DNA from: Diaporthe sp. PMI_573
Lineage: Eukaryota; Ascomycota; Sordariomycetes; Diaporthales; Diaporthaceae
Length of the DNA: 64,000 nt
NCBI GenBank assembly: GCA_021399435.1
Contig: JAJTUP010000001.1
Span: 1,240,001-1,304,000 of the forward strand
Reading direction: 5' to 3'
Of this stretch, positions 14,401 through 26,412 are shown one piece after another. Below the pieces are notes generated by a model. That model saw nothing but the letters and a program-made list of their open reading frames with translations. It was not told the origin of the DNA and ran no database searches. Position 1 is the stretch's first letter; every line of letters begins with the position of its first letter. The position numbers were made by a program, and so were the translations under genes.

Positions 14401-17400
14401 CAAGCCACGCCGTTGGCCACATGCTTTCATCCTCGGGTCATGGAACGAGTGGGGATACGACGATGGCCTCACAAACAATATGCGCCTTACTCATCCCACC
14501 GTCAATGATGGGAACTCTACTGGCAGCAACTGGGCCTTCGACCTCGAGGCTGAGTGGCCGACTCAGATCCAAGTCAATGTCTGGGGCATGAACCCCAACG
14601 GGTTGCCGGACAAGACAGCGCTGTTTGGCGATGTCGACGGCGACAACGTTCTTGACTGGCTGAAACCGGATACTTTGGCGGACAATGTCATCAACATCAC
14701 CAGAGGTCCTGGGATGCCATACGTTGGCTGGCGTCTTCTGGTCAACGATGGAACCTGGAATTACCGACTCGTGCCTACCGGTTCCGGATGGTATCAGTTT
14801 GTGCTGTCCATACTGTTGGGAGTGGTACCCCTTCTGTGTGCCTGCCTTGCTCTGTGGACGTTCAAGCGATCATACTACCAGGTCAAGTTCAACCAGACGG
14901 GTATCAATCCCAGCGCTGGCTTCTGGAAGGACACGGCGTCCAAGCTGAAGCGGTCTGACCACCGCGAGATGGTCCAAAAAGGGAAGTCAGCTGCATCAGT
15001 GGCAGCCGCAGCTGTGTCATCAGCTGCTACGACAACAGCCCTCGCTGAAGCCTCTCAGGCGCCTCGCCGTACTACTCTTATTGCCACCATGGAGTACGAA
15101 ATCGAGGACTGGAACATCAAGATCAAGATCGGTGGTCTTGGCAAGATGGCTTCCCTTATGGGCAGCTCTGCCCTTGCGCATCAGAACCTCATCTGGGTGG
15201 TCCCCTGCGTCGGCGGTATTGAGTATCCCGTGGATATTGTCGGCGAGCCAATGGTAGTCACTATCAACAAAGCTCGGTACATCGTCAACGTCCAGTACCA
15301 TCAGGTCCGCAACATTACATTTGTCCTACTTGACGCACCGGTATTTAGGGCTCAGACCAAAGCCGACCCTTACCCTGCTCGCATGGATGATATCGAGTCC
15401 GCCATCTACTACAGCGCCTGGAATGCCTGTATCGCGGAGACTCTGAGGCGCTTTCCTGTCGACCTGTACCACATCAACGACTATCATGGAACCCTTGCAC
15501 CGCTCTATTTACTCCCAAAGACGGTGCCGGTCTCGTTGTCGCTCCACAACGCGGAGTTCCAGGGAATGTGGTCCTTGCGCACCAAGGGCGAGATGGACGA
15601 GATCACTGAGGTCTTCAACCTGCCCAAGGAGACGGTCAAGACATACATCCAGTTCGACAAGGTGTTCAACATGCTCTATGCAGCCGCTAGCTACATCCGC
15701 CAGTTCCAGGGCGGATTCGGCGCCGTCGGTGTGTCCAAGAAGTACGGTGCCAGAGCTTACAAGCGGTACCCCATCTTCTGGGGGCTGCATGAGATTGGCT
15801 CTCTGCCGAACCCAGACCCCGATGACATGGCTGACTGGCACGCGGGCATGGCCAAGGAAATCGGGAACATGGATGTCTCTGTCGATGAGGAAGCGGAGGA
15901 GAAGAGAGGCGAGTTGAGGGTGCAGGCCCAGAGGTGGGCCGGCCTGGAGGAGAACCCGAACGTAAGTGACTTCTGTTGCTCCCTGTCCCTAATATTGATA
16001 CTGACACCCTAAAAGGCCCAGCTCTTCGTCTTCGTCGGCCGTTGGTCCTTGCAGAAGGGAATTGATCTCATCGCAGATGTCTTCCCTGCCATCCTAGACA
16101 AACACAAGGATGTCCAGCTCATATGTCTCGGCCCTACGATCGACAACCACGGTAAATTCGCCGCACTCAAACTCCAGAAGACTATGGAACGCTACCCAGG
16201 GCGGGTGTATTCCAAACCAGAGTTTGTTTCGATTCCTCCCTACGTCTTCAGTGGGGCAGAATTTGCCTTGATGCCATCGCGAGACGAGCCATTTGGGCTT
16301 GTCGCCGTTGAGTTTGGCAGAAAGGGTGCGCTCTGTGTAGGTTCTCGCGTTGGAGGCCTGGGGCAGATGCCCGGTTGGTGGTTCACAATCGAGTCAACCG
16401 AGACGAAGCACTTGTTGCGCCAGTTCAAGTCTACCATCAAATCTGCCCTTGCTTCTTCCGAGGAGACAAGACGATTGATGAGAGCAAGATCGCTGGTTCA
16501 ACGATTCCCGGTGATGCAGTGGGTCCAAGATCTTGATACTCTGCAAGCCAGGTCCATCAAAGCCCATGACAGTGTCAGGCAAGGCTCAACCTTCAACCTC
16601 CTTCTCCCCGGGACGCGGTCATCCTCGGTCACATCACTCGCACTGCATCCCCCACAACCTGCCCCAACACTGCCAAACTCACCCACTATGAGCACCCCAC
16701 AGACGGCAGCGTCAACAGCTTTCCCGAGTAGGGTTGGCAGCCGAGCGCCCAGTCCTACTCGTGGCTTCAGCAGCTCGGCGAGACGAACACTCACTCACAG
16801 CCCGTCAATGCTCTCCATTTCGACAGCGTCTGAGCCGAACTCGGGAGCGGCCACTCCCAGGACCCCAACTGCTACTTTTGCCCCCCGCAATAAGTCATCG
16901 TCCGCTTTGGGCAAACTCTTGTCTAAGCGGCTGGACGCCCTGGCAGAGCTTGATAGGACGCAGTCGCAGATGGAGGCAAATGAATTTCCCGATGAGGGGC
17001 AGACCTCAAATAGGTCATCCTCAGGAAATGAGCATGACGAGTCTCTGACTCACAGCCTGCCAACGGCCAACCAATCCGTGCTTACGCTCGACACTGTCGT
17101 CGGCGGGCGCAATGATTTCAAGCTACAGAATGTGGAGCCTTTCTTTAACGACCCCAAGGGCGAGTATTACAGCTCGTTCTCGAAGCTCATCGACTCCCAC
17201 AAGGGCAACCTGTCCGCAGACAAGCTCTGCGTGGAGGACTACATCCGCTCTTCGGAAAAGAACTGGTTCGCTCGCTTCCATGACGCCAAGCTTGGCAAGA
17301 CACCAAAGCCTGTTGTCAGTGTATCCTCGAGGTCAACCTCAGCCGCCAGCAGCCGTGACGATGGAAGTCTCCCAGTCAACGAGTTCAACCTGAGCCCGGA

Positions 17401-18727
17401 CTATAAGCCCCCAACAGGCCTTAGGAAGTTCATGCTGGCGAGGATTGGAGATTGGCCGGTCTATGCCTTCCTGCTCGCCCTCGGACAGATCATCGCCGCC
17501 AACTCTTACCAGATCACTCTGCTCACTGGGCAGAATGGGCAGAGTGCCCAGCAGGTGTACATCACCTCCGGCATCTACCTAGGCGGGTCAATTTTCTGGT
17601 GGATTTTGTTCCGCAACTTGAAGCTTTATATCTCCTTGTCCCTAGCCTTTGTTTTCTACGGCGCCGCCTTCCTCATCCTCGGTCTGATCCCCTTCGCGAC
17701 CTCGCCGCTCGACATCGTGGCCCTGCAGTACACTGCAACGGGCCTCTACGCCGTCGGCTCGGCAAGCGGATTCCTATTTTTCACGCAGAACTTCCTTACC
17801 GAGGGCGGAAACCCGGTTCGGTCGTGGATGTTCCGCGCATGCACCATTCAGGGCACGCAGCAGATCTACATCGCGGCGCTGTGGTACTGGGGCTCGTACG
17901 CCGCCAAGCTGCGCAACAACGGATACACGCTCATCTCGTCGTCCTCGCGCACAGTGACGTGCGTGACCCTGCCCATCGCGTTCCTGCTCTGGGTGGTCGC
18001 CGTCGTCCTCTTCGCAGGCCTCCCGGACGCGTACCGTAGCAGGCCGGGCTACGTCTCAGCATTCTACCGCTCCGTTATGCGCCGCAGGATCGTGGTCTGG
18101 TTCCTCCTCGTCGCCGCCATCCAGAACTATTTCCTCTCGGCCCCCTACGGCCGCAGCTGGAGCTACCTGTGGTCCAGCGCCGTTGCGCCCGCGTGGGCCA
18201 TCGTCGTCCTGGCAGTCTTCTTCTTCGTCGTCGTCTGGGCCGCCATCCTCGCCGCCATGGGATACCTCTCTAACGAGCACTCGTGGGCCTTGCCGCTCTT
18301 CGCCATCGGCCTCGGCGCCCCGCGCTGGGCGCAGCTCCTGTGGGGTACCAGTGGCATCGGCCTCTACCTCCCGTGGGTCGGGAGCGACCTCGCCGGCGCG
18401 CTGCTCGGTCGCAGCCTGTGGCTCTGGCTGGGCGTGCTGGATGCCCTTCAAGGCGTCGGCTTCGGTATGATCCTGCTGCAGACGCTGGGTCGGTTCCACG
18501 TCAGCTGGACCGTGTTTGGTGCGCAGGTCATCGGGTCCATTGGAACTATTGCTGCGCGGGCCAGCGCGCCGGATAAGATCGGCCCTGGTCCTGTCTTCCC
18601 CAACCTGGCGATGAACCTGTGGGAGGGGCTGAACAACGTTTGGCTCTGGGTCCCGCTGTTGCTGCAGCTGCTAGTTTGTGTAGGCTTTTTCATGTTCTTC
18701 AGAAAGGAACAGTTATTCAAGCCATGA
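11433..18727 (+). CDS. ags1: Cell-wall alpha-1,3-glucan synthase
   Basis: Four exons (11433-11974, 12032-12718, 12778-15961, 16016-18727) give 2374 residues, the usual size of the fungal Ags/Mok family. A signal peptide (about residues 1-25) leads into an extracellular GH13 amylase-like domain, with DIDGFRMDK near residue 301 as the nucleophile-type region. A transmembrane helix lies near 1080-1104. The cytosolic GT5 glycogen-synthase-like domain has KIGGLGKM near 1193 for nucleotide-sugar binding and an E-x7-E motif (EPFGLVAVE) near 1560. A Ser/Pro-rich spacer follows, then a multi-pass C-terminal region from about 1943, thought to form the export pore. The protein makes wall alpha-1,3-glucan from UDP-glucose, with the GH13 part acting on the product outside. 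All joins keep frame. The gene is tail-to-tail with a GH18 gene 200 bases away. Confidence 0.97.
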
Positions 18728-18927
18728 GGGAAATTGTGTTTATGAGTCATGAGGATACTAAATGCTTTGGGTCTCTTACTCTCTTTGCGATTATATTTCG
18801 ATACCACTTTTGCGGGAGGGATTTATAGACATAGACTTATATGGTCCGATATCTAGGCTTGGTAATGCCGATATGTAATGACCATAATGAATTAAGCAAA
18901 ACGTTAAAGTACATACTGCTGCTCTCA

Positions 18928-20154
18928 CTATGCATTGATCATGGCAAAGTAATCCACATTCGGCTTCGGCTCCGTAAAGCTCGACGGTGCATCCATCACA
19001 CTGGCCCTCCATGCCGTATCCAATGTCTCGGCGGTGTCCCTGGTGACCGTGAGCTGCACGCTGTAGCCCGGCCTCAGTATCTCGGTCATCTCCTGAGCCC
19101 ACTTCCACGGCTGGGCCGTGCCGCCTGGTACGCTGTTGAAGTACTCCCAGCCCATGATGCCGCCGACCGTGCCGTATTCCGCCGTCAGCGCGGCGATCGT
19201 CTGGTTCAGGGTTGCGATGGCGGTGAAGCCGCCCCCGTTCGACGGGTTGGTGAGCTGGCCGGCTACGATGTCCTTTGGGTCCCAGCCGTTCTTGACTACT
19301 CTCTCGTACGATAGTGGGCTTGACATGGTGCCGAAGCCGCTGCTGTTTTGGGGGAGTCATTGGTCAGCATGATGATCTTTTACTTGAAGCAGTGATGTGA
19401 ATTGGTCAGTTCCAAACCAAGTTGCGTTCGCCCCTTCCAGGAAGAGTCAAGTAAATGATTTTTCTTACTAGAATTGAGCATTGTAGAAATCGATCATATC
19501 CTGCCCAGCCGCAGTCTTCGCTTGAGACTCCAAAGTCTTATAGTCAAAGCCGGACAGATTACCCTGGTTCGACAGCGCCGAGGCCACCGGCGCCAGCGTA
19601 ATGATAAAGTCGTCGCCAAAGTCAGCATGCAGCCGGGTGACGAGTCTCGTGATGCCGGACTGCGACATGTACTGCTCCACGTCCAGGTCCATGCCCTGCA
19701 GGCCGTACTGCACAATCACGTCGCGCAGCTGCCCGTAGTAGTGCTCAAATGTGGCCTCGTCTGTGCTGTCCAGGGTGGACGAGTCGAAGGAGCCCGGCGC
19801 CGCGCCGCCGATCATGCCCATCACTTTCACGCCAGCCGCTTTCATGACGAGCGTCTCGTTCCATAGCGTTGAGAACAGAGGGTAGTATGGCGGGTAGTCG
19901 TTGAGGTGGATCTCGCCGCCGAGGTTGATGTGGAAGGAACAGACGATAAGGTGCGTCAGGGCGATGTCTAGCTCCGTGATCAGTGGCAGCATGGAGATCG
20001 GCTCCCCTGTGCCACTGTCGTGGGTCGTCTGGAAGTAGATCACCAGGCGTGGCAGCTCTGGATAGACTGCGACGGAGGAGGCATCTTGGACCGGCAGGGG
20101 AGAGCCGAAGCTCGCCAGGAGAGTGAGGATGGTGGAGAGGGCTGAGAATTTCAT
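18928..20154 (-). CDS. Secreted GH18 endo-beta-N-acetylglucosaminidase, Endo T-like
   Basis: Two exons, 20154-19469 and 19342-18928, give 366 residues. The intron has GTAAGA and an AAACAG acceptor and joins YNAQF to YSGFG, a junction that fits the family. The first 20 or so residues form a signal peptide. The GH18 motif DLDVE is at 156-160 with E160 as acid. The N-terminal block VIYFQTTHDSGTG, the GGAAPGSFDSSTLDS block and the C-terminal IMGWEYFNSVPGGTAQPW strongly resemble Trichoderma Endo T as I remember it, an enzyme that releases high-mannose N-glycans by cutting the chitobiose core. Ordinary chitinase activity cannot be excluded from sequence alone. Likely roles are deglycosylation of secreted proteins or host or prey glycans. 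It converges on the glucan synthase gene. Confidence 0.9.
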
Positions 20155-21744
20155 ATTTGTTTTAGCTATGTGGATCTACGAGCCAGTCGGGTGAATCTAA
20201 TTTGGTTCTACTTAGGTGGACTTTCAAGGCCCTTTGTACCTGGCCGTTTCCCTCGACTTACAATATTGGATGCTGCTATATCTTCCCATATCAATGTTAC
20301 ATCCAGCCCACTATCATGGATCGCAGGGTCGGCTGCCCTGTCGTGCTGCCGCTTTTTCGGCATCGCGTAGTTACATTACAGAATGCGATACCAAGATGGC
20401 ACCTCGACGTTGTGGCCACGTGAGTATGTTGTACATGTGGGCACAACCGCAGGGTCCTGCCTAGATATTTGGGGTTGTCCGTCATTGGGCGGAAATCTGA
20501 ACGGTCATGTTGTATCCTCGCACTTGTCGCTGCAAGATACGTAGTCAGCGCGGCATTGCACTACATATGCATGCAGGGTCGCGTGGATGCCGCATTGCCG
20601 GGCCCCGATTCGGCAACCTCTCGCTGATGGCGGTGCCAGCACACCGGCGACTCAGTGTCAGATTGTAACCTCAAGTCTACCCAAGTGTCCTTGTGAGACG
20701 GTCCGAAGAGGTGTAGCTTCCTCTTCCGGCAAGTTGTGGCACGGAATCCGGAAAAGAGAGCGCCTGTCGAGTGGTATTGAAGTGTGTGTGTGTGGTATTC
20801 TTGAACGGCGGTCAGATTTTCCTGGTGTGGAACCGCCAATATTGGATCATATGCCATGTAAAGATTGGGAACGGTTGGTTCCTTCCACGTTCAGATAGGA
20901 AGGGTCCTATAGAAGCCTCTTATGGGACACTGGCACTTATACCGAGCTTCCTAAGTGTCAGGGATCAACGCTTCCCGCGGGAACTTGTACCCTTGAGGGT
21001 ATTTGGTAAGCAGTAAGCGAAGAGTCGTCATTCCTGGCCACGAGGACACGTTGGTGGGTTGCCAAGACCAGGAATGTCAACCTGACAGTGGAAACGTCCT
21101 GGGAATGGCTAGCTCGGTCCGAGAAGCAAGGGATGACCGAGGATACAAGAAATGTCGTGACTCGCGACATGTTCATACCAAGTCTGCAAATGACGCGCAT
21201 GCGGATCAGGAAGCCCGAGCATGACATGTTAGAAAGTTGTGCCTGCGTTGGCTGCTAGTTGCCCCGTAGTCTTTCTCTTAAGATGTTAGGCGTAGGGTGG
21301 TCATTCCTGCTACAGAAAATGCATTCAAAACATCATGACGGGACCGGACCCCTCTTGGAAGAGCACGCTTTCTGCTGAATGAATATAAATATGGAACAGG
21401 TCTAGAGGACTGCAATCTGCGGTACAGAGCTGTGTATTCTGATAAACTTAATTACAGAACAAAGAGTGGTGAGGGAGTTTTAGGTGCGTCTTCTGATAGT
21501 CAGGCCCCTGAAGAACATGGCACCCGGAACCGGCCTCAGTAACGGGCCTCAAGTCCGTACATGTGTAGATCGGGAGGTGGGGATTGTGCTGTCTCAAACC
21601 TGCATCGCCCTCTCGTGTTCAGTAGCAACGTGCCGATCTGTGGCCATGTTCGGGTTGTGCTGTCCTCGTGGCGGGTGTACGTGTTCTATTATGAGAACGG
21701 ATTGTCACTGTAGGCTTGCCTTGATTCTCTTTATAAATTATGAT

Positions 21745-21848
21745 ATTATAATAAATAGGAATGCAGCCTTGGCAATACAACAATTTGAAGTAGAAGACGT
21801 TGCCGCACGTAGCACCCGTCCAGCAAGTGCCGCCGCACTGCGCATTCA
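21745..21848 (-). pseudogene. CBM1-like (fungal cellulose-binding) fragment
   Basis: Read on the minus strand, one frame gives NAQCGGTCWTGATC followed by more Cys residues and YCQGCIP. This resembles the CBM1 pattern QCGG-x2-W-x-G-x-T-x-C and its closing Y-x-Q-C-x-P, with altered spacing. The frame is preceded by a T-run and GCAG, which could be a 3' splice site. The aromatic Tyr positions are not properly kept and no catalytic domain was found upstream, so this is at best a remnant or a chance match. Confidence 0.25.
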
Positions 21849-23653
21849 AAAAAATCTGTCACGATTTGTTCAGACATCACAGCAGATAGCTCACGGAGTG
21901 GCAACCATGATGATAATAACACAGTGAGATTGGAGAGTTGAGGAAGACGGCAGTGCTGCAGTGGCGGGTTCCTTCTGCCGGACCTGTTCTCCATTCCGGC
22001 CATCTAAAGATGTCAGTACGAAATTGCCCGTTGGGTGAGCGGTGGCTCTAGGCGTAGAGCCTTGGAAATACTGATTCCACCTCAGAGTGACTGACCACAA
22101 TGTCCGCATCTGTAGAAGGCCAACATAGCATATAAGGAACATCTCTCCAAAGAGATTGAACGGCCAGTTTGAAGCTCTGCATATGGCATGGATCCCTACG
22201 AGATCGCTCTCTACTTGAAGCGCACGGTGTTGCTCTTTCGATTCTGACCATGAATGACTTCTTGCTACCTACCCGGAAATAATGTCGTTAGATCCTACTG
22301 CCCTTGCCGAAATACTCCAGCAGCCAGAACTTGGAAGGAGTACTCACCTGCACATTTGCTAGCACTTGCCAGGGTAAATTCCCATCATCGGATGTAGCTC
22401 CTTCTGCGTGGTGTGACTTGGGCTACACCTACTGGCAGTCCTTCCGGGTGGTTTCCCCATGCGACTCTGGCTTCTGGATTGGCAAGATCAAGCACCTGGT
22501 CCTGTTACTTCCTGTTGCTCAAGACAAAAAGGCTCAAAAACGCCGTCCTCCCCTCTCTGCATCTTCTGAATTTTCCTCTTCTCTTCACTTCTGCAATATG
22601 CCACACAGCTTCTATTTGCGACAACACAACCCCATCTCGCAGCCGACCATCATGCGCACCTCCTCACTTAGTTGCCCCAGTACCTTCATTACAGTCGAGT
22701 TCCCTCTATCACAATTTCTGCGCATTCCCGAATCTTGTGCAGGCCATGTCCCAGCGTCGACAAGCATCACCACGTCTCGGAGCACTTGCTCTCGACGACG
22801 TCTTTTTCTTTTGTCTCAGGCCTCCGCCGTTGATATCACCCATGCAACAAGCTGCTCCGGGCAGTGCACTGCCGCGGTGCTCGCGAAGCTGATGTCGTGA
22901 CCGGCAGTCTTCATCATAGACAGATTTCAAGGTGGGACCCCCTCTCCTTCGCCTCGTCCTCGTCCTCGTCCTTCCTTTCCCCCCAGACACTAGCCAAGAT
23001 GACATAGTTTATAAGACTCCTCTGCCTACGGGCATGGGCACCATAGCCATGTGGGTTTTGTGGGGGCGATGATTGGTTTACGACTTTTTCTGAGCTCTTC
23101 ACCCTCGCGGTTTTGTCCTTCGGGAATTTTCCTGCGCCCACCAGCTTTTTGCTGATGGAAAATCTCTAATTTATAGTCACGACGGCTTTTCAGCCAATTC
23201 TCGAAACTCGAGCCGGTCACAATCTAGGACGCGGCGAACTTGGACCTGGCGGGTAGTGGCGGAAGCTAGTATCTTGGTTCGGTGTTACATCCAGGCTTGG
23301 GTCGAAGATAGCGTGGTTGGGAGTACACACTCGAGAGGCTAGGCTCTTCTCGTTTCTTGATTAGTTCTGTGCCTGTGTTCAGTTAAATATTAATGCCCAT
23401 ATTCACCTTGACTCATAAATCATTCGCGTCTCTCGTTTGCTCGGGTAATCACCCTTTTGGGCAGTATGACCAGTCGGAGTACTGAGTCTTGGCAAGGGCG
23501 GACCAGTCAAATGTGAGTGCGCAGTGACCAGCGCCAGTCACACAGCCGCAACCATTTAGCGCAGAGGCCGAGTTTCAAGGCCGCTTCCTTCACCGTGACC
23601 AATTATCGCCCTGCCTGTTGGGACCGGTCACCCCGTCTCATCGCAGCCTATAG

Positions 23654-23871
23654 ATACTGGTCACCACCCTCTCCAAGCGCAACCTTGCCCAGTATCGCAA
23701 TGTAACTAGTTTCCAGAACTTTCTATATAACCAAGAGACTGGTCATCCATCCTACACCCAATACTGGTCATCATCCTCCCTAGAGTACACGATTACCCAG
23801 TATCACAATGTGACTAGTCTCAACAACTTTCTTTGCTACCAAGAGACCAGTTATCCACCATCCTACACCCA
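23654..23871. repeat. Tandem duplication of a 107/111-base unit
   Basis: Copy 1 is 23654-23760 and copy 2 is 23761-23871. Both start ATACTGGTCA, contain CCCAGTATC(A/G)CAATGT and (G/A)ACTAGT in the middle, and end CATCCTACACCCA. A third copy begins at 23872 (ATACCAGTCACCAC) and decays. The words ACTGGTCA and TGACCAGT also recur outside the copies from about 23466. Confidence 0.8.
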
Positions 23872-24039
23872 ATACCAGTCACCACGCAGCAGCCATCCAC
23901 ACTAGCACTATATACCAGTCTCACGTTGGCCTCACACATCATGGATCACACAGCGCACATTGAAGTACCTCAGGCATGAATCTTATTAAGGGATCAATCA
24001 GATGCTTTCTAGTTCCTATTTGCACCAGCAGGCCTTCCT

Positions 24040-24290
24040 AGGGCAAAATTAATCATACTTCTTTCCAGTAGGTAGCTATGCTATAATTATAATAACGATG
24101 TAGTAGTATAAACCTAGTTAGGCCTAAGAGATTTAAGCAACAGGTAATTACTAGCTATAATTAGCTAGAGGGTACTACAAGGTAGAGATAGTCTTAGCAT
24201 AAATCAAGGCGCTTAGCTTACTTATACCTCAGCTAGGAGATATAGTATGCATAAATGTTTAATTACTATTTGGTAGTTGGAAAGTTACCA
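24040..24290. repeat. AT-rich, TA/CTAG-rich decayed DNA
   Basis: This stretch is clearly richer in A+T than its surroundings and is full of TAGCTA, TATAAT and CTAG words with no open frame. That texture is typical of a transposon remnant mutated by repeat-induced point mutation (RIP) in Sordariomycetes. No terminal repeat or target duplication was found, so element type is unknown. Confidence 0.45.
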
Positions 24291-24508
24291 TAGGCCTCGC
24301 CGGCTAGGTACCATTTTAAACCTACGAGGCTGCCAGTAAGGCGCAGCAGACAGAGCCAATCACGAAAGCAGAAGCTCAGACCGCATCACAGGCATTACAG
24401 CTATGAGGTTGTGTGATGTCGCACCAGATGCGTTTTGCATTGTGGACACATCCGCATCCCCATGGCTTTTCGTACAAGCGATAGTAATACGTGGGTATAT
24501 ATGGCTCT

Positions 24509-26412
24509 CTACACGAACCACTTGTAAATGAGACGCCTCCACAATGGGAATGCCGCGACCCTGGCCTTGTAGGCATTGATGTAGTCCCAATCGTGTTCAC
24601 GGCGGCCCGTATCAACGTCCATCTGGGCGGTTCGGAGCCAACCCTCCTTCTTCCAGAAGTATCCGCAAATCCAGAAAACGATGACGACAGGCAGCGCAAG
24701 CATTGCCATGAAGAACTCTTCTGCTGTACCAACTCCTGACTTGCCAGGAGGGCAGATGGCGCTGTAGAAGGAGGCCAACAGGACGAGGGCACAAAGGATA
24801 AGACCCAACCACGAGCCGTAGACACCACCAATGGCCCTGAAGGGAATCTCATCCAGTGTGTGGCCATGGTACGCCCAGGCCTTGCGGAACCGAATGTGGG
24901 CCAGGCAGATAGAACCCCAGGTGAAGAGTGCAGCAAGACCGGACAGGGCAACGAGCCAGTCAAAGACAACCTCGCCCTGAGCGTCTAGGTTGATGAAGCC
25001 AAGCAGACCGCAAACGAGGATGAGGCCAACGGAGAATGTTGGGCGGCCGGCGCGGTCCATGTAAGTGAAGATCTTAGGAGCGTAGCCAAACTGAGCGAGG
25101 GCAGTCAGGGTACGGGAGCCACCGTAGACACCGGACACACCGATGGACATGACAGAGATGACGACGATCGTGTTGATGAAGTGGTCGAAGCCGTTCAAGC
25201 CAGCGTACTGACCGACAAGCACAAATGGCGAAGCCGAAACGTAGTCGCCGTCAGCGCCGAGGAGTTGTGGGTCATCTGAGCGGATAAGAAGACCAACGAA
25301 CATGAGACCAAGGATATAGAAGCTATCACATAGGGGTCAGCTATTGGACAATGAGCAACACCGACGAGTAGGCGCCGACTTACAGAGTGATACGCCAGAA
25401 GACCTGCTTGATGGCACCAGGCAGGGCCTTGATGGGGTTCTTGGACTCGGCCGCCGCCAGACCGACGAGCTCCGTGCCGGAGAAGGAAAACGCGGCGGTG
25501 ACGAAGACGGCGCAGAAGCCTCGGAAGCCGTTCCGGAACGCACCTGGGTCTTGCCACGTCCTTGTACCCTGGTACTCGTCGTAGCGTCCTCCCTCAGGGC
25601 CACCGCCGAGGACACAGACGAGGGCGATGATCATGAAGATGACAATGGCAAAGAGCTTCAGAGTTGCGGCCCAGAACTCTTCTTCTGCGAATCCGAGGGC
25701 GCCAAACATCATGATGAGGGTGATTATTATGAGGAAGACGGCAATCCAGACCCCGACGTTTGTTTCTGGAGTCCAATATCTCATGACAAGACCGCAGACC
25801 GTTAGTTCGAGGGGAAGCACGATAGCCCATTGGAAGACATAGTTCCAACCCATGGCGAAGCCCCAGGACGGGTCGATGAAGCGAGTTGACAGAGTGTAGA
25901 AGCCACCGGAGACAGGGTACATGACAGCCATTTCACCAAGAGCGTACACTAAGGGAGAACCCAGGTCAGTATGGACTAGAAGGATAGCCGAAGAACACGG
26001 CGACTGCCCAAAACTTACCGACGTTGAACATCATGACACCGATAATGGCGAAGTCGAGAAGCAGAGTAGCAGGGCCACCCTTTTCCAGGGCGCCACCCGA
26101 GCCGACGAAGAAACCAGCACCAATTGAGCCACCTGTAGATTCTCATGTCAGTTTCATGGAAGCCCGCGACTTTGGGAGGGCGGGGAGCAGGCTCATACCG
26201 ATGGAGATCATGTGCAGATGGCGGGTCTTCATGGGCCGCTCAAGAGTGATGTTGGCGCCCGAGTCCTTCTTCTGGAAGGACCGCAGGTTGAAGCCATTGC
26301 GGGTTGCCCAGCTCTCCTTCTCCTCGATCCGGCCGACCTCGCCATCGGACGACGAGTCCTTGTGATGCAGGACGGTTGGCGGGACGACCTCGCCCTTCTC
26401 TACCTCCGACAT
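24509..26412 (-). CDS. Amino-acid permease, fungal AAT/YAT (Gap1-like) family
   Basis: Four exons: 26412-26199, 26132-26019, 25948-25384 and 25322-24509, giving 568 residues. Introns are 50-70 bases with GTATGA, GTAAGT and GTAAGT donors. The first in-frame ATG gives MSEVEKGEVV; the frame stays open 22 codons further upstream but without an ATG. After a charged N-terminal tail of about 75 residues comes the family signature GGSIGAGFFVGSGGAL in the first helix, then about twelve hydrophobic helices and a cytosolic tail ending RRLIYKWFV. The family imports amino acids by proton symport across the plasma membrane; substrate cannot be told from sequence. The gene stands alone, with decayed DNA downstream. 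Confidence 0.93.

Larger units (their letters stand above)
20155..24508. other. Gene-poor region with repeats and possible relics
   Basis: About 4.3 kb without a credible complete gene. It holds a CBM1-like fragment (about 21745-21848), a CT-rich segment near 22530-22600 followed by overlapping frames on the plus strand (up to 198 codons, low complexity, no motif), a tandem duplication (23654-23871) and an AT-rich decayed stretch (about 24040-24290). Confidence 0.55.

Noticed and set aside
17452..18499. Long frames on both strands over the glucan synthase C terminus
   Set aside because: They overlap the multi-pass AGS region read in its true frame and carry no motif.
22304..22900. Plus-strand frames of 198 and 159 codons
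   Set aside because: Ser/Pro/His-rich translations of a CT-rich segment. The two overlap in different frames and neither shows a motif; the internal ATG giving MSQRRQASPRLGALALDD was considered as a gene start but leads nowhere.
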